Assembly (NCBI GenBank): GCA_014762485.1 | Contig: JABURU010000361.1 | Location: 1 to 8,018 of the forward strand | Direction: 5' to 3' | DNA from: Gammaproteobacteria bacterium | GTDB taxonomy: Bacteria > Pseudomonadota > Gammaproteobacteria > Thiohalospirales > Thiohalospiraceae | Length of the DNA stretch: 8,018 nucleotides | In this document: piece by piece, positions 1 through 6,054 of the stretch | Layout: each line of letters starts with the position of its first letter | Position numbering within the stretch: the first letter of the stretch is position 1 | Notes under the pieces: generated by a model | The model's input: the letters and a program-made list of their open reading frames with translations, nothing else | Database searches by the model: none | Told to the model about the DNA's origin: nothing | Translations under genes and position numbers: made by a program

Positions 1-551
1 ATCCGGCTATCAAAACATTAAAGTCCGGTACAGCAATGAATAAGCTGGAAGAGTCTGATGATGGCAAATTCATCAAGATCTCTCTCCAAGATGGAAAGGA
101 AGGCTGGGTTCCTGATCAATATACTGTCGACAAACCCATCGCCGCAAACCAGCTACAAGGCGCTCTTGCCCGCGCCCAGAAGGTTGAGGACCAGAATAAA
201 CAGTTAAAGAACGAGTTAAGCGAGCTTAGAAAACAGCTTGCGTCGCTGCAAAAGGATCACAATAAGCTGAGCCGCAACTTTAGCAAAGTAGAGAAAGAAA
301 ACTCTCGTATTAAAGAAGTAAGCAAGAAGCCCATCGCATTAGCAGAAGAAAATGACAGCCTGCGCAGTAACAATGTTGCGATGGAGAAGGACCTGCAAAT
401 GCTACGGCAGGAGCTACAGATACTGGATGACCGAACCGATCGTGAATGGTTTATGATCGGCGGTGCCGTCATGGCCGGTGGTGTCATACTCGGCATCATC
501 CTGCCTATGTTTGTCCGCCGCAGAAAACGGGATGGTTGGGGCTCTATCTAA
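1..551 (+). CDS. SH3 domain protein with coiled coil and C-terminal membrane anchor (YgiM/TIGR04211-like), 5' truncated
   Basis: The reading frame is open from base 3, so the gene begins upstream of the window; the ATG at 36 is internal. The visible 182 residues start in the second half of a bacterial SH3 domain: IKTLKSGTAMN, then the closing GWVPDQY strand. A long charged segment follows at about residues 56-144, rich in K, E, Q and L, with heptad-like spacing that predicts a coiled coil. A single hydrophobic helix lies at about 150-171, followed by RRRKR. This order (exported SH3, coiled coil, C-terminal anchor with a basic cytoplasmic tail) matches the YgiM/TIGR04211 family of gammaproteobacteria. 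The expected N-terminal signal peptide would lie outside the window. The family is assumed to act at the inner membrane facing the periplasm; its molecular role is not well defined. A rho-independent terminator follows 20 bases after the stop. Confidence 0.85.
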   Translation, partial: PAIKTLKSGTAMNKLEESDDGKFIKISLQDGKEGWVPDQYTVDKPIAANQLQGALARAQKVEDQNKQLKNELSELRKQLASLQKDHNKLSRNFSKVEKENSRIKEVSKKPIALAEENDSLRSNNVAMEKDLQMLRQELQILDDRTDREWFMIGGAVMAGGVILGIILPMFVRRRKRDGWGSI

Positions 552-570
552 TATTGCATGTTCCATCCAG

Positions 571-600
571 AAAAACGGGGCTCATAGGCCCCGTTTTTTT
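571..600 (+). terminator. Rho-independent terminator of the SH3 domain gene
   Basis: A perfect 11-bp stem is formed by AAAAACGGGGC (571-581) and GCCCCGTTTTT (588-598), with a 6-base loop TCATAG and a run of seven T at 594-600. It lies 20 bases after the stop codon. The A-run on the left means it could also work weakly on the minus strand. Confidence 0.93.
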
Positions 601-745
601 ATTCTTGGTCACTATACCTTCTCTAAACCTAAACCAGGTTTCTATTCTATTCGTCTTGAACCAGCGTTATGCTCATTTCCAGACGAGACAAGAATGAATT
701 TAGGTTCTTCACTACTTCGCAGCCTGAACATAGAAAAGTTTCGAT

Positions 746-776
746 ACAAAAAAGGGCATCAATGTGATGCCCTTTT
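746..776 (-). terminator. Rho-independent terminator of ilvD
   Basis: AAAAGGGCATC (750-760) pairs perfectly with GATGCCCTTTT (766-776) around the loop AATGT. Read on the minus strand, the stem is followed by a T-run from the A-rich 747-753. It starts 20 bases past the ilvD stop. On the plus strand there are also four T after the stem, so it may be bidirectional. Bases 601-745, between the two terminators, hold no gene that I can support. Confidence 0.9.
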
Positions 777-795
777 CATGCCATGCCGTATCAGC

Positions 796-2649
796 TTATT
801 TACGCTCTAGCTGACTAACATCTCTAACCGCACCACGGGAAGCCGATGTACTCATTGCCGCGTAGGCCTTCAGTGAGCTGGAAACAACACGTTGACGACC
901 CACAGGCTTCCATCCATCGGCGCCTTTCGCCTCCATCGCTTCGCGCCGCGAGGCCAGCTCATCATCAGATAGAGCCACCTTAATCATACGGTTGGGGATA
1001 TCGATCTCAATCATATCTCCCTCTTCCACCAGGCCGATAGCACCGCCTTCCGCCGCTTCCGGTGACACGTGGCCAATCGACAGGCCAGAGGTACCGCCTG
1101 AGAAGCGGCCATCGGTGATCAAGGCGCAGGCCTTACCCAGCCCCTTGGACTTCAGGTAAGAAGTCGGGTACAGCATCTCTTGCATACCGGGTCCACCTCG
1201 TGGGCCTTCGTAACGAATAATAACGACATCGCCTTCATTGATCTGATCGTTGAGGATGCCTTCCACCGCCGCATCCTGACTTTCGAAAATACGCGCAGGT
1301 CCGGTGAACGTTAAAATTGACTCATCCACACCCGCGGTCTTCACGACACAGCCGTCCAGAGCAATGTTGCCGTATAACACGGCCAGACCACCATCCTGGC
1401 TATAGGCGTGTTCCTTGTTACGAATACAGCCATTGGCGCGATCATCATCCAGCGAAGGCCAGCGTTTATCCTGGCTAAAGGCTTCCTGGGTTGGTACGTT
1501 ACCGGGACCAGCCATAAAGAACTTTTTCACCGACTCATCAGAGGTGCGCATAATATCCCACTGTTCCAGGGCATCCCCCATGGTGGCACTGTGTACCGTG
1601 CTGACATCGGTGTGCAGCAAACCGGCACGATCCAGCTCACCAAGGATACCCATCACACCACCGGCACGGTGTACGTCTTCCATATGATATTGCTGGGTAG
1701 AAGGCGCTACCTTGGACAGATGAGGCACCTGGCGAGACAGGCGATCAATATCATTCATATCAAAGGCGACTTCACCTTCTTGAGCCGCCGCTAGCAGGTG
1801 CAAGATAGTATTGGTGGAACCACCCATCGCAATATCCAGGCTCATGGCATTTTCAAAGGCCTTGAACGAAGCGACGTTGCGCGGCAATACCGATTCGTCA
1901 TTACCCTCATAATAACGCTTGGCCAGCTCAACAATACGACGGCCAGCCTCGAGGAATAACTCTTTACGATCGGCATGGGTCGCAAGAGCCGAACCGTTAC
2001 CCGGCAGGGAGAGACCCAGTGCCTCGGTTAAGCAGTTCATCGAGTTGGCAGTGAACATACCAGAACAAGAACCACAGGTAGGACAGGCAGAACGCTCCAT
2101 GGTGGCCACGTTCTCATCAGATTCATTGGGATTGGCGGCCGAGATCATTGCATCCACCAGGTCCAGGTGCACCTCTTTACCATCAATGATGGCCTTACCA
2201 GACTCCATCGGCCCACCAGAGACAAAAATCACCGGGATATTCAGGCGCATCGACGCATTTAGCATCCCCGGGGTGATCTTGTCACAGTTGGAGATACAGA
2301 CTATCGCGTCAGCACAATGTGCATTCACCATGTACTCCACCGCATCGGCAATAATTTCGCGCGATGGCAGGGAATAGAGCATGCCGCCATGACCCATAGC
2401 GATACCGTCATCCACGGCAATAGTATTAAACTCCTTGGCAACACCACCGGCGGCTTCAATTTCACGCGCCACCATCTGGCCCAGATCCTTCAAATGAACA
2501 TGGCCAGGTACAAACTGGGTAAAAGAGTTTGCAATAGCAATAATGGGCTTGTTGAAATCATCATCCGTCATACCTGTGGCTCGCCACAGGGAACGGGCAC
2601 CGGCCATATTACGGCCGTGGGTACTGGTTTTCGAGCGGTATTCTGGCAT
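796..2649 (-). CDS. ilvD: Dihydroxy-acid dehydratase
   Basis: IlvD removes water from 2,3-dihydroxy-isovalerate and 2,3-dihydroxy-3-methylvalerate to give the 2-keto acid precursors of valine, leucine and isoleucine, in the cytoplasm. The protein has 617 residues, essentially the length of the E. coli enzyme. Its N-terminus MPEYRSKTSTHGRNMAGARS is characteristic. Visible active-site residues follow the family: C122 in NCDK and C195 in CGSC as Fe-S ligands; D81, D123, the lysine K124 (carbamylated in the family) and E491 for magnesium; and S517 in GRFSGGTSG as the likely catalytic base. The start is supported by GAGGT on the minus strand (2656-2660), six bases before the ATG. The gene stands alone, with no other ilv gene in the window, its own promoter-like sequence and its own terminator. 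I see no leader peptide rich in Ile, Val or Leu, so classical attenuation is not evident. Confidence 0.98.
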   Translation of the reverse strand: MPEYRSKTSTHGRNMAGARSLWRATGMTDDDFNKPIIAIANSFTQFVPGHVHLKDLGQMVAREIEAAGGVAKEFNTIAVDDGIAMGHGGMLYSLPSREIIADAVEYMVNAHCADAIVCISNCDKITPGMLNASMRLNIPVIFVSGGPMESGKAIIDGKEVHLDLVDAMISAANPNESDENVATMERSACPTCGSCSGMFTANSMNCLTEALGLSLPGNGSALATHADRKELFLEAGRRIVELAKRYYEGNDESVLPRNVASFKAFENAMSLDIAMGGSTNTILHLLAAAQEGEVAFDMNDIDRLSRQVPHLSKVAPSTQQYHMEDVHRAGGVMGILGELDRAGLLHTDVSTVHSATMGDALEQWDIMRTSDESVKKFFMAGPGNVPTQEAFSQDKRWPSLDDDRANGCIRNKEHAYSQDGGLAVLYGNIALDGCVVKTAGVDESILTFTGPARIFESQDAAVEGILNDQINEGDVVIIRYEGPRGGPGMQEMLYPTSYLKSKGLGKACALITDGRFSGGTSGLSIGHVSPEAAEGGAIGLVEEGDMIEIDIPNRMIKVALSDDELASRREAMEAKGADGWKPVGRQRVVSSSLKAYAAMSTSASRGAVRDVSQLERK

Positions 2650-2690
2650 CGCCGGACCTCAATTGTTCATAAAATTCCAAATTGGGTTAC

Positions 2691-2696
2691 ATTATA
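2691..2696 (-). promoter_or_regulatory. Probable -10 element of the ilvD promoter
   Basis: The minus strand reads TATAAT, a perfect sigma-70 -10 hexamer, 41 bases upstream of the ilvD ATG. No good -35 is seen at 16-18 bp spacing; the hexamer there reads AGCGAG and lies inside a palindrome (2714-2731). A promoter with a weak -35 overlapped by dyad symmetry could depend on an activator. Confidence 0.6.
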
Positions 2697-2708
2697 AGCA
2701 CAGGGAAG

Positions 2709-2734
2709 CGGCTCTCGCTATGTGCAGCGAGCCG
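2709..2734. promoter_or_regulatory. Inverted repeat overlapping the ilvD -35 region (possible operator)
   Basis: CTCGCT (2714-2719) and AGCGAG (2726-2731) form a perfect 6-bp inverted repeat around ATGTGC. With a two-base bulge the pairing extends to CGGCTC (2709-2714) and GAGCCG (2729-2734). It occupies the -35 position of ilvD and lies upstream of the divergent thioredoxin promoter. No known operator consensus is recognised. Confidence 0.35.
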
Positions 2735-2754
2735 AAAAGCGGCCAACCGTTTTC

Positions 2755-2782
2755 ATTACAAGAAAAATGGACTCGCTATACT
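2755..2782 (+). promoter_or_regulatory. Predicted sigma-70 promoter for the thioredoxin-lipoprotein unit
   Basis: ATTACA (2755-2760, four of six matches to TTGACA), a 16-bp spacer and TATACT (2777-2782, five of six matches to TATAAT). Transcription would start near 2789, giving a leader of about 60 bases. This is the best plus-strand promoter match in the divergent region. Confidence 0.5.
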
Positions 2783-2792
2783 TAAAAAGTAC

Positions 2793-2806
2793 CGGGGTAT
2801 TCCCCG
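2793..2806 (+). other. Small GC hairpin at the start of the 5' leader
   Basis: CGGGG (2793-2797), the loop TATT and CCCCG (2802-2806) form a perfect 5-bp stem only a few bases after the predicted transcription start. No T-run follows, so it is not a terminator. It could stabilise the 5' end of the mRNA or be a protein-binding palindrome. Confidence 0.4.
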
Positions 2807-2848
2807 CTGGAAAACAATAATATCCACACGGTAACAAAGGAGAGTGTA

Positions 2849-3892
2849 ATGCCATTATTAACCACTATACTTGCGGGAATCCTGCTCGGATCAGTTAGCC
2901 TATTTGCATACGCTGCGGAAGAAGCCAAACTGGGCTCCGGGATGGTGAATCCCGGCTATCATGAACCACCCGCCTGGTTTAAAAACTCCTTCATGGATTT
3001 TCAGGAAGATCTGGCAGAGGCCAATGACGCCGGCAAACGCGTCATCCTTTATTTCTATCAGGACGGCTGCCCCTACTGCGGCAAGCTATTATCGGTAAAC
3101 TGGAAACAGGCCGATATCGTCAAGAAAACCAACGATCACTTTGATGTCATTGCCGTCAATATGTGGGGAGATAGAGAGCTTACCGACTTCGATGGTCAGA
3201 CCATGACTGAGAAACAGCTAGCGGAAAAGAAAAAGGTTATGTACACCCCCACCCTGCTGTTCCTGAATGAAAAGGGCGACGTCGCCCTGAGGGTAAACGG
3301 CTACTATAAGCCGAAGAAATTTCTCGCGGCCCTGAATTACGTCGCCGCCAAAAAAGAAACTAGCCTTGCCTTTAGCGACTATTACAAGGCCAGTGACAAA
3401 GGCCAGGTCAGTAGCAAGCTGCATATTGCCAACACCTATTTACCCAAACCCTATCGCCTCAGCAGCCAGGCCCGTAACAGCAACAAACCTCTGCTGGTGT
3501 TATACGAACAGCGTTTTTGCCAACACTGCGATGAGATACATAATGACATCTTCAAGCGGCCGGTATCACAACAGCTGTTAAAGAAATTTGATATCGTGTT
3601 ACTGGATCGTTGGGGCAAGGATAACGTGATCACCCCAGAAGGAAAAACCACCAGCGCCATCAAGTGGGCCAATGAACTGAAGATCAATTACACCCCATCA
3701 CTGATCTTCTTTGATAATTCGGGTAAAGAGGTGTTTCGCACCGAGGCCTACCTGAAAGCCTTCCATATACAATCGGTGCTGGATTACGTCTCATCCGCTG
3801 GCTACAAAACCCAGCCCAGCCTGCAGCGCTTTATCCAGGCTCGCGCTGCGGCCATAGAGGCCAAAGGCGGGCATGTCGACTTGATGGAATAG
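2849..3892 (+). CDS. Exported protein with two thioredoxin-fold domains
   Basis: A 347-residue protein with a hydrophobic N-terminus and a likely signal peptidase site after LFAYA (residue 22), although the n-region lacks basic residues. Two homologous thioredoxin-like domains follow. Domain 1 (about 43-168) has CPYC (74-77) and the cis-proline motif YTPT (P134). Domain 2 (about 193-317) has CQHC (224-227) and YTPS (P283). Both share a WG pair after the second strand and similar spacing from CxxC to cis-Pro, so they look like an internal duplication. It resembles the SoxW/DUF255-like 'thioredoxin_2' group of periplasmic thioredoxins. The likely role is thiol-disulfide exchange in the periplasm; the substrate is unknown. 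The two different dipeptides between the cysteines suggest different redox potentials (inference). The start is supported by AAGGAG (2837-2842), six bases before the ATG. The BamE-like lipoprotein gene follows after nine bases, so the two are probably one operon. Confidence 0.85.
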   Translation: MPLLTTILAGILLGSVSLFAYAAEEAKLGSGMVNPGYHEPPAWFKNSFMDFQEDLAEANDAGKRVILYFYQDGCPYCGKLLSVNWKQADIVKKTNDHFDVIAVNMWGDRELTDFDGQTMTEKQLAEKKKVMYTPTLLFLNEKGDVALRVNGYYKPKKFLAALNYVAAKKETSLAFSDYYKASDKGQVSSKLHIANTYLPKPYRLSSQARNSNKPLLVLYEQRFCQHCDEIHNDIFKRPVSQQLLKKFDIVLLDRWGKDNVITPEGKTTSAIKWANELKINYTPSLIFFDNSGKEVFRTEAYLKAFHIQSVLDYVSSAGYKTQPSLQRFIQARAAAIEAKGGHVDLME

Positions 3893-3901
3893 GAGCAGAA
3901 A

Positions 3902-4216
3902 ATGAAATCACTGAAATACAGTTTACTCGCCATGCTCATTGCCTTATCTGGCTGTGTCACCGTGGGTGAAGAGTTCCCGGTCAATAAGCTGGAAACTATT
4001 CAGAAAGGCCAAACCAAGACAGAGGTTGCGAAGATATTCGGCCAACCCTGGCGGGTTGGCAAGGATATGGGTTATCGCACCTGGACCTACGTACATTACA
4101 AAATTTCACTATTTGGGGAACAAAAGACACGAGACCTGGTCATAAGATTTGATACTGCGGACAAAGTCGTATCGTTTACCTTCAATTCCACCTACCGGGA
4201 AGATGAACACCTGTAG
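3902..4216 (+). CDS. SmpA/OmlA (BamE-like) lipoprotein
   Basis: A 104-residue protein with a short signal sequence and the lipobox LSGC (15-18), so C18 would be lipidated by the Lgt/Lsp pathway. The residue after it is Val rather than Asp, so Lol sorting to the outer membrane is expected. The mature part has the SmpA/OmlA pattern: a helix with IQKGQTKTEVAKIFGQPWRVG (split here by position: about 34-54), then strands with RTWTYVHY and LVIRFDTADKVVSFTF. BamE itself assists folding of outer-membrane beta-barrel proteins. This copy is probably a paralogue: it sits beside a thioredoxin gene and lacks recognisable BamE-specific context, so I give no symbol. AGGAG (3891-3895) overlaps the preceding stop codon and serves as ribosome binding site, which suggests coupled translation. 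A terminator follows ten bases after the stop. Confidence 0.85.
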   Translation: MKSLKYSLLAMLIALSGCVTVGEEFPVNKLETIQKGQTKTEVAKIFGQPWRVGKDMGYRTWTYVHYKISLFGEQKTRDLVIRFDTADKVVSFTFNSTYREDEHL

Positions 4217-4225
4217 GCAATTTCG

Positions 4226-4253
4226 GCCCCGGGCATCTGTCCGGGGCTTTTTT
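4226..4253 (+). terminator. Rho-independent terminator of the thioredoxin-lipoprotein unit
   Basis: GCCCCGG (4226-4232) pairs with CCGGGGC (4241-4247) around an 8-base loop, followed by six T. On the minus strand the stem is followed only by GAAATT, so it would be a poor terminator for the convergent HD-GYP gene, which ends six bases away. Confidence 0.92.
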
Positions 4254-4258
4254 CTGAG

Positions 4259-5398
4259 CTATACAAACATGTAGCCCCAAATCCATTTCAGGTTCAGATT
4301 TTCAATGTCTTGTGGCGGAAGTGTTGCAGCGATTTTTTCTGGATCGCGGAACATATTACGGATGACCGGCTTGGCCATCTGTCGGCCATACTGATCCTGA
4401 TAACAACTTACCTTCGGTTTAGAGGCATGGGCCCCTCGCCCTATGACGACGCCAACATAACCATCCGAGAGTTTGACAAACGTACCTGGCGGGTAAACCC
4501 CCAGCTCCTTGATAAACTGCAGGGTCAGCTCTTCATTCAGGGCGGTACCTTTGCCCTGGAAAAAACGCTTTAATACCGAGCTACTGAGATCCGCCTTTTT
4601 ATAATTTCGATCCGAGGTCATGGCACTATACCGATCCGCCAGGGCGATTATCTTGGCCATCTCCGATATTTGATGCCCCTGTAAACCTTTCGGATAGCCT
4701 GTGCCATCTTCATTTTCCTGACACTCCAGTACCGCACGCAACCAGTCCTCATCCTTCACCCCTACCCGCTGCAGCAAATCAAAGCTCTTTTGTGGATAAG
4801 ACTGGATCAGCGTCCTCTGTTCGATACTCAACGGCTGGGTCTGGCTGTGCAAATCCTCCTGCAGACGAGCCACGGAGAGGTGCTTGCTCAATGCCGCTGA
4901 TGCTAATGAAACCGACTGCTCTGCCGTGTACTGACGGGCTTGTGCCACAACCAGTGCCAGTATCGCCACATGCAAGGGATGCAGCTCCGTATAATTCCCT
5001 TCATGGTATAGGTGTGCGATGCCGATACACGCATCAGGCTCAGTATCAACATAGCGATAAATTCGCTCAGCTAACTTCTGTATACGTTCAGGTACTTCAT
5101 GTGGTGAATCATAAATCGCACGCAAGACATTGCGCATACGCAATTCAAGATGATCGATTTCATCGAAAATATTACTGTCCAGCGGGGTAAGATCTGCAGA
5201 ATCATCAAGGCCACCACCGATGCGAAAGATATCGCCTGACAGGCCAACGGTAACGAAATCTGCCTCAGATTTTAGAATGGTGCCCTTTTCTACCAGGATA
5301 TTGTTTTTAGAGTCATAGATGTCCCAGCGCACCCGTTGACCTACTGCCAACTCGCTGCGCCTGATACGCGTCATTACAGGCTTCTTCCCAATAGCCAT
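4259..5398 (-). CDS. Degenerate HD-GYP domain protein
   Basis: A 379-residue cytoplasmic protein with no membrane segment. I start it at the ATG at 5398, because GGAGG lies four bases upstream; an in-frame ATG at 5416 (six residues more) has only a weak site. The N-terminal 60 residues (VGQRVRWDIYD, then ILVEKGTILKS) look like the small beta domain that precedes many HD-GYP and PilZ domains. The central part (about 134-290) aligns with HD-GYP phosphodiesterases of c-di-GMP and keeps DGTGYPKGL (231-239) and ALADRYSAMTS. However, the HDIGK motif reads KHLSV (172-176), the following HP reads YP, and HHE reads CQE (226-228). Only the first His (in HPLHV) and the Asp of LADRY remain as recognisable ligands. 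Hydrolysis is therefore doubtful; a c-di-GMP binding or scaffold role is possible. The C-terminus has YPPGTFVKLSDGYVGVVI, common in this family. The convergent gene ends 42 bases away. Confidence 0.85.
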   Translation of the reverse strand: MAIGKKPVMTRIRRSELAVGQRVRWDIYDSKNNILVEKGTILKSEADFVTVGLSGDIFRIGGGLDDSADLTPLDSNIFDEIDHLELRMRNVLRAIYDSPHEVPERIQKLAERIYRYVDTEPDACIGIAHLYHEGNYTELHPLHVAILALVVAQARQYTAEQSVSLASAALSKHLSVARLQEDLHSQTQPLSIEQRTLIQSYPQKSFDLLQRVGVKDEDWLRAVLECQENEDGTGYPKGLQGHQISEMAKIIALADRYSAMTSDRNYKKADLSSSVLKRFFQGKGTALNEELTLQFIKELGVYPPGTFVKLSDGYVGVVIGRGAHASKPKVSCYQDQYGRQMAKPVIRNMFRDPEKIAATLPPQDIENLNLKWIWGYMFV

Positions 5399-5416
5399 TC
5401 TGCCTCCAAAGGCCAT

Positions 5417-5434
5417 GCCTGAGCATACTCAGGC
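5417..5434 (-). promoter_or_regulatory. Perfect hairpin in the HD-GYP leader
   Basis: GCCTGAG (5417-5423), CATA and CTCAGGC (5428-5434) form a perfect 7-bp stem with a 4-base loop. It lies 18 bases upstream of the preferred ATG at 5398 and abuts the alternative ATG at 5416, in which case it would occupy the ribosome binding site. It may be a regulatory RNA hairpin or an operator. No T-run follows on the minus strand. Confidence 0.5.
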
Positions 5435-5461
5435 TCGCCGACAATTTTAGATTGCAAAATG

Positions 5462-5490
5462 ATTAAAATGGGATTAGACGTGAATGTCAA
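5462..5490 (-). promoter_or_regulatory. Predicted sigma-70 promoter of the HD-GYP gene
   Basis: On the minus strand: TTGACA (5485-5490, perfect), a 17-bp spacer and TTTAAT (5462-5467, five of six). The start would be near 5455, leaving a leader of about 57 bases that contains the 5417-5434 hairpin. Confidence 0.7.
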
Positions 5491-5522
5491 TATATATAAT
5501 AGGTGTACTAAGACTGATTAAA

Positions 5523-5681
5523 TTACTGACATTCAGGGGAATCGGGGCTGCGTTTACAAAAATTTAGCTTTTCGGTCAGTTGGATAAGGTAAGTATCGCC
5601 ATAAACGCGGGGCGCTTCCGGTTGCTTGGGCTCGGCTTGCTTTTCACGTAACAAAAACAAATCAGTTAATGAATAGTTCAT
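5523..5681 (-). CDS. Small hypothetical protein, 52 residues
   Basis: ATG at 5681 with the strong site GGAGGT five bases upstream; stop TAA at 5523-5525. The protein begins MNYSLTDLFLLREKQ, has a proline- and charge-rich middle (EPKQPEAPR), then VYGDTYLIQLTEKL, and ends CKRSPDSPECQ with two cysteines nine residues apart. There is no signal peptide or membrane segment. I do not recognise the family. It starts 28 bases after the stop of the 67-residue gene on the same strand, so the two probably share a transcript. Coding status rests on the ribosome binding site, the operon-like position and a plausible composition; a chance frame of this length is possible. No clear terminator separates it from the HD-GYP promoter. 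Confidence 0.6.
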   Translation of the reverse strand: MNYSLTDLFLLREKQAEPKQPEAPRVYGDTYLIQLTEKLNFCKRSPDSPECQ

Positions 5682-5709
5682 GATAACCTCCACAACTCAT
5701 AGTCATAAA

Positions 5710-5913
5710 TTAGCTACGGTAATACTGCTCAAACTTTTCCAGTCCTTTAAAAGCCTTTTGATCATTTTCTTCCTGGCTGAAATCACGATATGCACGTGAG
5801 GCTTGTGGTACACGAATGGCAACAACGGCACGCTTTAAATGAGGGTTTTGCCAGTCGATATCTTCAGCGACTAATACGCCTAACTGTTTAACCAAACTAT
5901 CGATAACACTCAT
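5710..5913 (-). CDS. Small hypothetical protein, 67 residues
   Basis: I start it at the ATG at 5913, which has GGAG six bases upstream; a GTG at 5925 would add four residues but overlaps that site. The protein is soluble, with no signal peptide: an amphipathic N-terminus MSVIDSLVKQLGVLVAEDID, then WQNPHLKRAVVAIRVPQASRA and a charged tail ending KFEQYYRS. The alternation of hydrophobic and charged residues suggests a short folded or helical protein. I do not recognise the family and assign no function. It is the first gene of a two-gene minus-strand unit with the 52-residue gene, and is divergent from yadG. Confidence 0.7.
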   Translation of the reverse strand: MSVIDSLVKQLGVLVAEDIDWQNPHLKRAVVAIRVPQASRAYRDFSQEENDQKAFKGLEKFEQYYRS

Positions 5914-5950
5914 GATGTTCTCCACAAAAATGTCATTGCTCTTGAGTTAT

Positions 5951-5979
5951 ACTATCGGCGCTTTAGGCAGGAATGTCAG
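5951..5979 (-). promoter_or_regulatory. Predicted promoter of the small-gene pair
   Basis: On the minus strand: CTGACA (5974-5979, five of six), 17 bp, GATAGT (5951-5956, four of six). A second possible -10, TATAAC (5946-5951), overlaps but lacks a well-spaced -35. The start would be near 5944, about 30 bases before the ATG. Confidence 0.5.
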
Positions 5980-5994
5980 TAGCAAATGTAAACT

Positions 5995-6010
5995 CACAGT
6001 AAATATTGTG
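5995..6010. promoter_or_regulatory. Imperfect palindrome upstream of the small-gene promoter
   Basis: CACAGTAAATATTGTG has six of eight symmetric positions matching. It lies about 16 bases upstream of the small-gene -35 and about 165 bases upstream of yadG. It may be a regulator-binding site, but the AT-rich composition makes chance symmetry likely. Confidence 0.25.
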
Positions 6011-6054
6011 TAAAAATAAGATATTATTTTGTTCGCAATTTTATCCGTTAACTT

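Noticed and set aside
625..641. AAACCT-AAACC-AGGTTT hairpin in the gap between the SH3 gene and ilvD
   Set aside because: A 6-bp AT-rich stem without a T-run, downstream of a much better terminator; it is probably chance.
463..810. 115-codon plus-strand frame crossing the SH3 gene end
   Set aside because: It runs through the SH3 coding region, a strong terminator and the ilvD terminator, and its translation is rich in Cys, Ser and Pro without any domain.
1408..2377. Several long plus-strand open frames opposite ilvD (90-152 codons)
   Set aside because: They are antisense to a fully conserved ilvD with all active-site residues, have no ribosome binding sites of note, and their translations look like out-of-frame sequence.
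2769..2822. 17-codon open frame starting MDSLYLKS upstream of the thioredoxin gene
   Set aside because: It has no Shine-Dalgarno sequence and its start overlaps the predicted promoter, so it would not be on the transcript.
4792..5190. 132-codon plus-strand frame opposite the HD-GYP gene
   Set aside because: It is a shadow of a clearly coding minus-strand gene and shows no domain or ribosome binding site.
5495..5500. Plus-strand TATAAT in the AT run near 5491-5500
   Set aside because: No -35 at proper spacing, and it would transcribe antisense into the small genes; the AT-rich run makes chance matches likely.
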